Assembly (NCBI GenBank): GCA_015680685.1
Contig: MNCI01016384.1
Coordinates: 309,596-339,630 of the forward strand
DNA length: 30,035 nucleotides
From: Gnetum montanum
Taxonomy: Eukaryota > Streptophyta > Gnetopsida > Gnetales > Gnetaceae
Direction of reading: 5' to 3'
The position numbers and the translations under genes were made by a program. The first letter of the stretch is position 1. Every line of letters begins with the position of its first letter. Below, piece by piece: positions 11,591 to 21,222 of this stretch. Under the pieces are notes generated by a model. It was not told the origin of the DNA and ran no database searches. It saw only the letters and a list, made by a program, of their open reading frames with translations.

Positions 11591-11919
11591 TGACCTAACA
11601 AATTAAGAAGTTCAAAGAATTAGTTGATAAACCAAAATGATAATGAATATGTATACTAATTCAAGAAGCATATAGAATTTTGAAGCAAACATTAACATCA
11701 ACCATCATGGAGAAATATAATCTTCTTCTAACAAGGTATCTTACACTTAAAATCATGGAGAAGACACATATCCTTACCATTGGTACTTAAAATATACTTA
11801 TTAGAAAGATATGAATGTATGGCCAACACACATTTGATTATACACCCAACATGTCAAAATTTCATACTTTTTCAAGTGATCTACTTAACTAATCAGATTG
11901 AGGAAAGCTTAAAGTACAT

Positions 11920-12325
11920 TAGATAGTGCAAGAGAGGCATAAACAACAAATTAGTGCCACAAAAATGCAAATGCTTCAATGGATGTTGAATGTTACTAGA
12001 AAAGATAAACTACAAATTATAGATATTAAAAGAAGATTAGAGTGGATTCTATTTCATATAAGTTATAAAAATGATGGCTTGAATGATTTAGACATGTTCA
12101 AAAAAGATCAAACAATACAACTATAAACAAAGATTGCTACATCATTATTCCAAGTGAGCCACCAAAAGGAAGACCAAAGAAGTCATGAAAAAAATAATTG
12201 AAAATGATTTAGAAAAAAAATTAAATAAAAAAGATCTATCTCTTCATAGATGTGAATGATAAAAAAATCTCATGTATCCCATCCCATTTTACTAGAACAA
12301 ATCTAGAATGATGATGATCAAATCA
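11920..12325 (+). pseudogene. C-terminal tail of an RTE-type LINE reverse transcriptase
   Basis: The open run 11926-12126 reads QERHKQQISATKMQMLQWM and then TRKDKLQIIDIKRRL. This matches the region after the palm of plant RTE-type LINE reverse transcriptases, typically A.MRMLRWMCG.TR.D.I.N..IR. After a stop the pattern continues with PPKGRPKKS.KKIIENDL, like the GRP.K.W.EV...DL block, and then LHRCE for the A.DR..W motif. Only this tail, about 130 residues, is visible, as in many 5'-truncated RTE copies. It is sense, unrelated to the L1 at 1.5-6.5 kb, and adjoins the broken end of element A, so it may have inserted there. Confidence 0.7.
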
Positions 12326-12834
12326 TGAAGTACAAGTTATTCCTAACCTATATTGATCTTAATCCATAACCATTCATCCTCTATGGATACTTTAGTGCAA
12401 ATGTTAAAAGTGATGTTTATCAATTTCTAAAATATAGACATGTGAAATAGGCTTTGAAAGAGGAATCCAATTTGAAGAAGATGTTTCCATTAATTCATCA
12501 TGTAATTACACTAGCCAATACATATTCTACCTACTTTGAATCTTTGGTAGACAAGTCAAGTTCTAGAATTGTAGAACAAATGATGTTGATGGATAGTATT
12601 CATTAAGAACCATAATTTACTAATTATGCTTCCATAAATAATTAATATGAATCAACATCATTCTTCATTGATACCCTAGGCTATATTGGCTATAATACTT
12701 ATTCTTCCAAGTTACCAAGTTACTTGAGTTAATTTCCAAGTAAGCATTTTAAGAGCAAGATCAAGTCCTACCATCCTAAACAAGGTCATCTAATCATTTA
12801 GCCCTTATGGTAGAACTATAAGTACATTCCTTGA
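12283..12834 (+). pseudogene. Decayed reading frame of unknown family
   Basis: I do not recognise this. One plus-strand frame runs from about 12283 to a TGA at 12832-12834 without any apparent indel. It has about nine internal stops, all TAA or TAG, and only one between 12370 and about 12600, where a neighbouring frame has roughly eleven. The translation looks protein-like: LFLTYIDLNP, YFSANVKSDVYQFLKYRHV, FPLIHHVITLANTYSTYFES, FFIDTLGYIGYNTYSSKLP and, near the end, NYKYIP before the stop. It is rich in Tyr, Ser and Lys with no cysteine motif. It could be part of a transposable element or an endogenised viral gene, or a coincidence of base composition. Confidence 0.35.
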
Positions 12835-13704
12835 TCCTTGAGGTTAATAAAAATTAGAGAGTTTCTTAACCTTACTTTTATTAATAACCTTCTTATCTTA
12901 TTTTATTATTTAAGTTATATTATAATTAAGTAAAATATTTTATTTGCCTTACCTTCACTTGGATAACCAAATACAAGTTATACAATGTGTAACCTTGGTT
13001 AGAAGTAATCATTGATGGTTGGTAGACCTCTAATTCACCTCTTGTTATTATGAAAGAATTGAGGTAATTATTAATAAGATAATATTTATATTTCTTAATA
13101 TTAATCTTGATTATATTTTCACTATAATATAAGCATAAGAAAATTACAATACTCAACCTTAACTCAGAAAAAAAAAAGAAATCAAAGCATTATAGAATTA
13201 AATCATAAATAGAGATATGAAGTTGAAGAAAGATCATTACTATGGTGATGAGGTATCCAATGACATTTTGTATGTCTATTATTAGCCTTGGATTTAGGAA
13301 GTTTTTGACACATCCTATGTTTGTAGTCTAGTGTGTTTTGTTATGATTTATATCTTCTAAGTATTCTTCATTATCTTTTGTATCATACTTTTGGGTTTTT
13401 TGCATGTCTCAAGCTTCGTAGTATGTTTCTAAGCTTACTTGGATGTCTCAAGGTCCTTTTAGCATGTTCTCCTAGGTTTTGGGTCTTATCTAGAACTAAC
13501 ACTTGGAATCTTGATAGGAGGGATACATTAACTCCCTTACATCAGCACACATCCTTGAGTCAACATCCTTGCATCAATGCATCCCCTACTTACTGACGTT
13601 TGGGTTCAACTATCAAAAGTGTAATCCAATTAGCTTAGGCTACATTGATAGATCTTTGTTAACTCTTGTGCATTGACTAACCTCCACTATTATATTGCAA
13701 AAAC

Positions 13705-13712
13705 TATAAATA
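13705..13712 (+). promoter_or_regulatory. Possible TATA box
   Basis: TATAAATA followed by CTCAAGATGATCTC, in a context resembling the start of the R region of a plant LTR. It is a single unsupported copy. Confidence 0.3.
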
Positions 13713-13947
13713 CTCAAGATGATCTCTCACATACAACTTATCGTACTTAGACATAACTATCATTTTCATTTGGTTTATGATATCCATTTTGTATAAAGAG
13801 CTGTAGTATTTGGTCGATGTTAAGTGTAGTGTCTCTATAGTGATTTTTCTTTGTTCTACCATCAATCTCTTATACATTAAAAATCATAAAAATATTTATT
13901 TAATTTATATATAATTAAGCTAAAATTATTTGTTCCTTATCCAAGAA

Positions 13948-13992
13948 GGTCATAACTATATGGCATGGTGTTGAGCCATTGAGGTTATGACC
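13948..13992. repeat. Two-stem inverted repeat (hairpin)
   Basis: GGTCATAAC (13948-13956) pairs perfectly with GTTATGACC (13984-13992). Inside it, ATGGC (13960-13964) pairs with GCCAT (13975-13979). The result is a 9-bp outer and a 5-bp inner stem with a 10-base loop. No T-run follows, and it does not match a tRNA. It could be a small inverted-repeat transposon relic or chance. Confidence 0.5.
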
Positions 13993-14297
13993 ATTTTTAT
14001 TGCATCTCATGTATGTGGTTACACCTATCCAAAAGAAGGATTGCATTACTATTATTTCGTTTATGCAAAAGAGGGATCATGATGCATGAGTGTTTATTAT
14101 TTTTTTATTCTTATATTTATAAAATTCATAAAAATCATAAAACATAAAATTATTAATATTCCTCAATCTCTCATTGTGGTAACATGGGTTTCCATTGTAT
14201 CATATGTATTATAATCTATTCTACATTTATTGAACACAATGATATATATGAGGGTTCTTTGAAATCATCTTAAAATCATATTCAAAGCTTATGATTA

Positions 14298-14302
14298 GAT
14301 GG
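14298..14302. repeat. Target site duplication, left copy (GATGG)
   Basis: GATGG directly precedes the 5' LTR and is repeated exactly after the 3' LTR at 23896-23900. Five bases is the normal duplication length for Ty3/gypsy integrases. Confidence 0.9.
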
Positions 14303-14385
14303 TGATGAGTCGTGATATGGGGTATGTGATATCAGAGCCTCCCAAGCAATATTAGACATCCGATATTGGGTCCTGTCTTGTCACC

Positions 14386-14393
14386 TATAAATA
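14386..14393 (+). promoter_or_regulatory. LTR TATA box
   Basis: TATAAATA followed by AGAGG, conserved in the 3' LTR (23159) and in the antisense LTR at 1245-1252. Transcription would start roughly 25-35 bases downstream. Upstream in U3 are GATATC and GATATT motifs. Confidence 0.7.
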
Positions 14394-14570
14394 AGAGGTA
14401 GGCGCACTTCATTTGATAATAGTTAGTTAATTAGTCTTAGTCCCTTACCTAAACTCTTACCTTTTTCCCTTCTCAGAGTTAGAATTATTTCTGAGTTCCC
14501 ACAGTAGGAGTCATAAAGAAAATGAATCTTTATTTGAACATTGTGTACCTGAGCATACCTTGTGGCTGGA

Positions 14571-14576
14571 AATAAA
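14571..14576 (+). terminator. LTR polyadenylation signal
   Basis: AATAAA, conserved in the 3' LTR at 23344-23349 and, on the minus strand, in the LTR at the right end. It lies about 150 bases after the likely transcript start, so R would be of this order. Confidence 0.5.
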
Positions 14577-15115
14577 GATGAACTTTGTGATAAACCTTGC
14601 AGTATTTAGAATTGCTTATTTACTGTTATTTACAGTTATTTAATGCTTTCCTTAGGTAATTAATGTTTTCTCTCTCACCTTGTCAACTCTCCCAAGTAAG
14701 CACACTTAGTACAACCACTTCAAGCATGCATGGAACACTTGGTGACCTAGTAATGATTAGCATTTGGTAATCCCAGTAGTGTTGCACTGGTTTAGGATGT
14801 GGACAACAAGTGGGAACGGATGTTGGTGTTAGGACTAGTTAGAGCATAGTTGATTAGTTAAATTAAATTAGTTACTTAATTAGTCACTTCTCCCTTTGTA
14901 GCACTAAGACATAAAACATTAAAAATATATATAAAAATCATATTTACTTAATCATACAATTGCACTATACAAGTAAGCTTGGGAAGACAACGATTGACTA
15001 ACCCGCCTGGGTTCTATAAAGGTGCATAAGAACCTAGTCCTTGGAATTCAACTAGATAGTGCATGTACGCTCATATTTGTATGGTTTTGCATAGGGATAC
15101 CTTGCCGCTCATCAT

Positions 15116-15133
15116 TGGTGCTGTTGCCAGGGA
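15116..15133 (+). promoter_or_regulatory. Primer binding site (tRNA-Asp type)
   Basis: TGGTGCTGTTGCCAGGGA, one base after the LTR. It matches TGGCGCCGTTGCCGGGGA, the complement of the plant tRNA-Asp 3' end, at 15 of 18 positions. The three changes each destroy a CpG (two C to T, one G to A). Confidence 0.85.
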
Positions 15134-15239
15134 CTTTGTTGTTTGTGCACTAGCTAGAACTTAGGAGATCTTCACATCATTGTAATGAACCTTTAGGGTT
15201 GGTTATCTTACAATTAGTAAAATGAAAAGTATTGCAGAC

Positions 15240-15371
15240 TGAATAGACAATTATGTCTCCTTCTTCTTACAAGAGTGTTTCACTTCCTAGGTCTGATATA
15301 GGGAACAATCAGAGGCATAGTACACNAGTGAAACACTCTTGTAAGAAGAAGGAGACATAATTGTCTATTCA
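15240..15371. repeat. Perfect 45-base inverted repeat flanked by Ns
   Basis: Bases 15240-15284 are repeated as an exact reverse complement at 15327-15371, with 42 bases between. The second arm is bounded precisely by single N characters at 15326 and 15372, the only Ns in the window. In an element whose LTRs differ at about one base in ten, a perfect 45/45 match bounded by Ns is most simply an assembly or gap-filling artefact. It lies in the leader just before gag. Confidence 0.9.
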
Positions 15372-15399
15372 NTCTTAGAATGTATTGTCTATCATAAGT

Positions 15400-17320
15400 G
15401 AAAATGAGGGTGGTGAACCTACCTCAGGAGGTCTCCCACACAATGATGTTCCTCTCATTGACTTCAATTAAGGGCTTGTGTATCAGAATCTTCACTCAAC
15501 TATCCATAACTTGGATTCTAGTACTGATGGACACAAAGGATATAAAAAAGGAACACGTACACATGACAAAGATGGACATTTTGATCATAATTGCAATCAA
15601 GGCTACAACCACTAAAGAGAAGGAAGTGGGCACCATCATGATGATAGTCCTTCTTCTTCTTCACCTTCATCATCTTCTTCACCCTCTCCTTCAGGATCTG
15701 GATGCAGTCATAAGGAAAAAGACCCTGAGAATAATGGTAAGAGAAATGGGAATCATAGACAAAGTAGCTGAGAAAGGGAACAAAGGAATTTTAGAGAAAC
15801 TCATAATGAGAGGAGGGAGAGTAGGAAACAACATAGGCATCATAGATGCCATAGACAATACGATCACAATGAACCCATACTCGCTACCTGAAGTATGCTA
15901 GATATAACTAAGGCTATTATAATCCCAATGAGGCACCAAAAAGATAGTAGGATCAAAATATTGGACATGAACAATATCCCACGATTTGAAAGGGGATACA
16001 ACACTAATCCTCAAAATCATTTGCAAGAATTTCATGATGCATGTGCCTTGCAAAACATAGAAAATGAGTGGCAAAAATGCAAGTTGTTTCCACGGACACT
16101 AATCAAGGAAGTAGAAAGCTAATACTAGTCCTTGGAACTGGAGTCCATTCACTGATGGAGTACCATGTTAGAACTGTTCAATGATAAGTATCAAACATAC
16201 TCCCGAGTGTCCAACCTATGAAAGAAAATCCAAGGATGAAAACAAGGAGGACATGAGCCCTTGGATGTTGCCATGGACTGATATTATGCACTATTACATT
16301 GTTTCCCAGGCCATGGTTACTAACAAAGGGAACAACCATGTCATCTCATAGGTGAGATTAGGCACAAAATGTGAAGAACCCTTGGGACTTATGCCCAAGA
16401 AAGGCTATCAAAGCTTAGGGCCCATCAAGTACAAAGATTGTTGAAGCAAGTTGCTAAAGAGGAAGCTGAGTTAAAGAAAAGAGAGAGTGTGGAAGAATAT
16501 AATAGAAATCCTTCCCTCTGAAATAAGGGAGTTAGATTTTGTGAGGATGAAGAAGAGTCCCCACTTGAAGAGATGGTGAATAGGAAAACCTTGTCCATTC
16601 AAAAACTTGCATCAGAAGTATTGGCAAAGGTGGACCAAATGTGAGAATCCCTAGATAATAGATTTCAAACAATTCTTAAAATAGTAGAAGAGTCTAGAGA
16701 GGAAGGTAGTGATTGAGAAAAGAGAAAAAAGAGAGAAGCTGAATATGCACGTAACAAAGGTAAGGGACAAGTTGCCATCATCGAAGAGGTTGTGGATTTG
16801 AATACAAACAATGATGGTGGATGTGAGATATGCTAATATGACCATACTAAGGGATGTTGTCCTATAATCTAACATCTGCAAGAGTCTAGGATGTATGCAC
16901 TTAACCCATGATTAAATAGAAGGCAAACACCCCAAAGGTTACCTTATCCCCAAGGTAACTCAAGGCAGTTCCACAAACCCTTGATGTATTATACAAGTGG
17001 AACTTCACCATAACCAAATGAGTATTATCAATAGTGGCAACACCCACAATCATGGGGAATGCCACCACCATATCAACAGTACCCTTACCATCAATCCAAC
17101 CCATATGGATACTATGTGCAGCAGCCAATCTCTCTACATGACTCTATTAGTCACATTGCTTCCCAACCTCACTACCAAACCCATGAGTATTATAGAACTT
17201 CTTCTCCTAGAGGTAATGTTATACAAACATACTATCCTTCTTATTTAGTTACTTCTCTTCCAACCTTAACTCCATTGCCACTTACTCCAGCCATGCAGGG
17301 TGAGCTCCCTACCTAGCCGC
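15400..17320 (+). pseudogene. Gag polyprotein of the Athila-like element
   Basis: Structural protein forming the virus-like particle. The correct frame runs from ENEGGEPTSGG at 15400 through a Ser-rich stretch (about 15645-15700), an Arg/His/Asn-rich segment (15710-15880), the Gag domain start LDMNNIPRFERGYN (15961 on), FNDKYQTY (about 16170-16195), and a zinc knuckle at 16822-16860. It ends in a Pro/Tyr/Gln-rich tail (17059-17316) containing PPPYQQYPYHQSNPYGYYVQ. These blocks share one reading frame, broken by stops such as TAA at a Gln codon in YARYNxGYYNP near 15910. A 167-codon open run at 15398-15901 is a shadow in another frame. Confidence 0.8.
16822..16860 (+). pseudogene. Gag zinc knuckle
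   Basis: Reads CEIC, stop, YDHTKGCC, giving CX2CX3HX4C with a TAA at 16834-16836 inside. This matches the CELC..DHP.GHC nucleic-acid-binding knuckle of Athila Gags. The Cys and His ligands are all kept. Confidence 0.6.
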
Positions 17321-17539
17321 AGCAATGTAACATTACAATGACTATTAATCGTCACCCTACTATTAGTTTAGACAACCACGTAAAGAAGAGACCTTTCTTT
17401 AGGACCACTAGTCCAACCAAGTCCTTGTAGTCACAAGCAAGTAACTCTCCAAAGGCCTTACTATCATCCAAAAACTTTGGAACTCCCTTCAAACCAAAGG
17501 CCACATTCAATGCACATGGTCATGTTGATGCATGTCATT

Positions 17540-18010
17540 ACCAATTGGGTTAAGGTTGGCCATCTTCCTAGGAAATTCTCTGATCCTGGCAGTCCTCTTA
17601 TATATTTATAAATCATTGGGAATGAACCTTTCAAGGCTCTTTTGGATTTAGGTTTTGGTGTCAACTTAATCTCTCAAGAAATGTACAAAGCTTGGAACCT
17701 GCCTCCACTAAAAAAGAGTAACATCCATTTAGAGCTGGCTGACTAGTCCATCACTATCCCATTAGGACTAGTGGAGGACATTGTTACCACTGTTTGTGGA
17801 TAGTCGTATCTAGTCGACTTCCTAGTGATTCAAGTCAAAAAATATAAGGGGGACTTTTCTATCATAATGGGAAGAGCATGGCTAAGCACAATTGATGCAT
17901 GCCTAAAAATATGTGATCTTTCCCTAGAGATATCAAAGGAAAATACATTTGGAAAGATTAAGAAGAAGAAAGTTCCGTGAATCGCATACAGTGACATAGG
18001 GTGTAGTTGC
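17540..18010 (+). pseudogene. Retropepsin-like protease of the Athila-like element
   Basis: Aspartic protease releasing Gag and Pol products. It shows KALLDLGFGVNLISQEMYK with the Asp codon at 17645-17647, matching the ALLDLGASVNL block of Athila proteases (DLG in place of DSG/DTG), and IIMGRAWLSTIDA at about 17861-17900 for the ILGRPFL..A block. It lies in a different frame from gag and pol, so one indel precedes and one follows it. A stop interrupts the middle (ELADxSITIP). Spacing from Gag is normal. Confidence 0.8.
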
Positions 18011-18177
18011 ATGTAGAAGTCCTAGTTTGTACAACATTTAACATTACTTGCATGCAACCAGTGTGTAGAAGTAACTAACATAAAAAGGTGTCTATTTGTG
18101 GTAGCCACAAAGGCACCTAGTGGCTGACAATTAACCCAGAGAGCAACTCAATTATATGCATTGAACTAACTAAGGAT

Positions 18178-19330
18178 TTGACTTGCTTTTACATCGATAG
18201 CATAGACACATTAAAGCAAGTCCATCACCAACTTCCAAGTCTTGACATTGAAAATATCAACTGGAGAAAGTTGAAAATCCCTAAAAAGTTTAAGCAAGAG
18301 CCCTTGGAGTTAAAACTATTGCCCATCGGTATGGAGTACACATTTCTCAAAAATGGAAAACTGGTAATTATTAATGCTAAGCTCACTCAACAAAAAGAGA
18401 GGCTGCTAAAAATGGTGAAAAAATGGTCAAAAGACTTTGATTGGTCATATCCCGAATTAATTAGAATATACCCTAGGATATGCCAACATAGAATTTACAT
18501 TGACCCCTCCATGAAGCCTTGATGATAATTGTAAATGCGATTGAACTAAAAAATAAAGTAAGTGATTAAACAAAAAATTGAACACCTTCTAAAAGCTGGG
18601 TTCATCTACCCCATTGCGAATAGCGAATGGGTTAGTCCATTAGTTATTATGCCCAAAAAGGGAGGTAAATGGAGGATTTGTATAGACTTTAGGCTACTAA
18701 ACATTGCAACATTCAAATACCACTTTCCATTACCATTCATCAACCAAGTCTTAGATACCATTACAGGGCATCACTACTATAGTTTTCTGGATGGATACAG
18801 TGGATACAACCAAATCCAAATAGCACCAGAAGACCAAGCCAAGACCACGTTCACAAGTCCTTGGGGGACATTTGCATACAAATAGATGTTATTTGGCTTA
18901 TGCAATGCTCCTGAAATGTTTCAATGTTTGGTTCTAAGTATCTTTTAGCAGCAAATATGGAATGGTGTAGAGGTCTTCATGGACGATTTCTTCACCTATG
19001 GAGTGAACTTTGATCAAGCATTGGACTGATTAGAGTAAGTACTAAAATGATGTGTTAAAACCAATTTAAGGCTCAACTAGTAAAAAATCCATTTAATGGT
19101 CCAAGAAGGCATAATATTAGGGCATAATATTTCACAAATAGGGATAGAGGTAGACCCCAAAAAGATTAAAGTCATCCAAGAAATCACGAGTCAACCTGAA
19201 ACTATAAAAAACATCTGATCATTCCTTGGACACACTGGCTATTATAGAAGATTCATTGAGAACTTTTCAAGGGTTGTAAAATCATTGGTTAAACTAACGA
19301 AAAAGGACATACCTTTTGAATGAACTAGAG
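18178..19330 (+). pseudogene. Reverse transcriptase of the Athila-like element
   Basis: Copies element RNA into DNA. The linker (18178-18522) is open for 114 codons, with LELKLLPIGMEYTFL and LVIINAKLTQQKERLL, the ELK.LP..L.Y.FL...VII...LT pattern preceding Athila/Tat reverse transcriptases. The palm (18562-18885, 107 open codons) has AGFIYPIANSEWVSPLVIMPKKGGKWR split across the block, FLDGYSGYNQIQIAPEDQ with the first catalytic Asp at 18790-18792, then after a TAG MLFGLCNAPEMFQ and the catalytic FMDDF at 18976-18990. The thumb has ILGHNIS and FLGHTGYYRRFI. All catalytic Asp residues are kept; only in-frame stops disable it. Confidence 0.9.
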
Positions 19331-19389
19331 AATGTGAGTTAGCTTTTCAAACTTTCAAATAGAAGCTTGTAGAAACACCTATTCTACAA

Positions 19390-19800
19390 GATCTTGACTG
19401 GTCTAGACCATTTCATATAATGATTGACCCATCCAAATTTGCTTTAGGAGTCGTACTTACATAGTTAGATGACTAGAAATGACCCTATTACATTCATTGT
19501 GCAAGTTGAAGTATTACTAGTACACAGCTTAACTACATCACAACAGAAAAGGAGTTAATGGCTATGGTGTTTGCACTAGATAAGTTTTGGAAGTATGTAT
19601 TGGGCTATAAGGTATTTGTACACATAGACCATAGTGCGATTTAGTTCCTATTAAATAAACCAACAGTGAGCCCTTACATCATACGATGGCTCATAATCTT
19701 ACAAGAGTTTGATCTTACAATGATAGATTGTAAAGGCATCGAGAACGTTGTTGCTGATCAATTATCTCAGTTAAGATGGGACAACAAAGAGGATAAATAT
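19390..19800 (+). pseudogene. RNase H domain of the Athila-like element
   Basis: Degrades RNA in the RNA-DNA hybrid during reverse transcription. The same frame as the reverse transcriptase continues with DPSKFALGVVLT, a TAG at 19462-19464 at a conserved Gln, a TGA at 19507-19509 where YASR has Arg, then SITSTQLNYITTEKELMAMV, VFALDKFWKYVLG, HIDHSAI, a TAG, FLLNKP, and DCKGIENVVADQLSQL. These are the standard blocks of gypsy RNase H, with the TEKE and TDH (here IDH) catalytic regions visible. The last part (19666-19923) is open for 85 codons. Confidence 0.88.
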
Positions 19801-19949
19801 CCACTTTCTGATCACTTTCCTAATGAATTTATCTTTGCGAGTGTAGTAAATAATCAATTAACCATAGAAATAAATTGGTATAGTAGCATTCTTACCTATC
19901 TCCTTGTACAAAAAACACCATAAGAGTTGGATGCTAAAAAGAAATAGCA

Positions 19950-21222
19950 GTTTCTTCACCAAGCCAAATATTTCATCAAAATCAATGGACACCTTTATAA
20001 GGTATGTCCCAATGGCTTGGTCCGATGGTGTGTTCCCAATATAGATTAATTAAAATTTCTCTAAGATGCTCATAAGGATCCTTATGGGGGTCATTATGCT
20101 AGGAGATGAACAACCATTAAAATCTTACTTGTAGGATATTATTCTACATTGTTCTGGGATGCTCATCATTTAGTCTAATCTTGTGAGCACTGCCAATGTG
20201 ATGGGGGAATGACTACTAGGATGGAGGATCCACAACAATGGATTCAACCTTTAGAACCCTTTGACATATGGGGAATTGATTTTATGGGGCCTATTACACC
20301 AATGTCCAATGGAAAAGCCTACATTGTTATTGTTGTTGACTATTTCACAAAGTGGGTAGAACCAACTACTGTTATAGATTGTACATCATCTACCATTGCA
20401 CGATTTGTTCAACAACAAATCGTTAACAGGTTTTGTATGCCTCATGCACTTATTTTGGATAATAGTACATATTTTATGGGAGCGACTCTTTGAAAGTTGA
20501 TGCAATGCTTAGGAGTTGAACACAAATTGACTACACCATACCACCTTCAAGAAAATGGTTAGGTCGAAGTAACCAATAGGGAGATTACGAAAATCCTGAC
20601 AAGAACCATTAGCAAATATAGGCGAGATTGGAGCACCAAACTAAATGATCCTCTTTAGGCATACTGATCCACATGGAAACTCCCTATAGGCTACTCTCCC
20701 TATGAGTTAGTGTACAGAAAACTCCCAATGCTTCTTATTCAAGTAGAACTCTGTACACTATCCACAGCATGTGACCTCAATCTTGACCTCAATCTAGCAC
20801 AAAAAGAATGGTTTATGAACCTTAACCTACTAGGTGAGAACTAATTAGTTACCCTATCATCTAATGAATTGCACAAGGTTTTTAATAAACAACATCATGA
20901 CCTGAAAAGTGAAAAAGTTAGAAATCAACCAGAAGATAAGGTCCTTTATTGGAACCCCACACATGTGCCATAATGCACTAAATTTCAAATTCTGTGGGAA
21001 GGACCTTATATTATTCATGAAAATTTTCCTTTAGGTGCCATGATGATTTACAAACTTGAGAGCCCAAATAAGAAATTTTTGGTCAACATCGAACAAACCA
21101 AACCTTTTCATGAGCCTAGAATAGCTAGTACCAATACTACTGCTATTGGTGAACAAACTTGCTCATTATTTCGGATATCCTCATTCCAACTTAGTCATGG
21201 GGGAGATGGCCACCAATTCTAA
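19950..21222 (+). pseudogene. Integrase of the Athila-like element
   Basis: Inserts element DNA into the genome. The zinc-binding HHCC region is partly kept: GGHYARR, then DAHHLV and CEHC before 20200. The catalytic core has Asp in WGIDFMGP (20278-20280), Asp in LILDNS (20458-20460) and Glu in VEVTNREI (20566-20568). That is the DDE triad with exactly 35 residues between the last two, as in the family. Stops fall at conserved positions: TAG at 20560 (Gln of NGQVE), TAG at 20656 (Trp) and TGA at 20665 (Arg) of LWAYRT. The C-terminal domain follows to FQLSHGGDGHQF and a stop at 21220. It shares the frame with the reverse transcriptase. Confidence 0.9.
21199..21209 (+). other. Purine tract GGGGGAGATGG at the end of pol
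   Basis: An eleven-base purine tract (one T) near the pol stop. Athila-type elements can carry an internal polypurine tract before the 3' region, where plus-strand DNA synthesis could start. The tract next to the 3' LTR itself is reduced to AGGGGTA, so this one is the better preserved candidate. It also codes for part of the pol C-terminus, which may explain it. Confidence 0.3.

Larger units (their letters stand above)
12835..14297. other. LTR-like, AT-rich DNA flanking the Athila-like element
   Basis: No coding region is supported here; the short open frames at 12926-13156 (minus) and 13333-13596 (plus) have no family features. The segment about 13260-13900 has an LTR-like look: CT/TG-rich sequence, then TATAAATA, then a C/T-rich leader. 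I could not find matching termini, a primer binding site or a second copy. It ends at the target site of the element at 14303. Confidence 0.4.
14303..15114 (+). repeat. 5' LTR (812 bp)
   Basis: Starts TGATGAG and ends CTCATCA, which are exact inverses. Paired with the 3' LTR at 23062-23895. In about 385 bases compared by eye (from the R region into U5) there are about 40 differences, mostly transitions, so the insertion is old. U3 is short, with the TATA box about 83 bases in and a polyadenylation signal at 14571. Confidence 0.92.

Noticed and set aside
11575-11600. Splice acceptor at the end of element A Gag similarity (TTTGTTAG on the minus strand)
   Set aside because: One weak motif, and no donor or upstream exon matching element B was found. 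Truncation by neighbouring LINE-derived DNA is simpler.
13333-13596. 87-codon open frame as a small secreted or membrane protein
   Set aside because: Composition is what TC-rich LTR-like DNA would give. It has no domain and no second copy.
14320-14336. GATATCAGAGCC as a tRNA-Met primer binding site (compare TGGTATCAGAGC)
   Set aside because: It lies inside U3 of a confirmed LTR whose true primer binding site is at 15116, and the 3' LTR has a diverged version in the same place.
15398-15901. 167-codon open frame, the longest in the window, as a gene
   Set aside because: The adjacent frame carries recognisable Gag features (Ser-rich segment, Arg/His segment, then LDMNNIPRFERGYN in the same frame). 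This one begins next to the suspect N-flanked repeat and has no family pattern.
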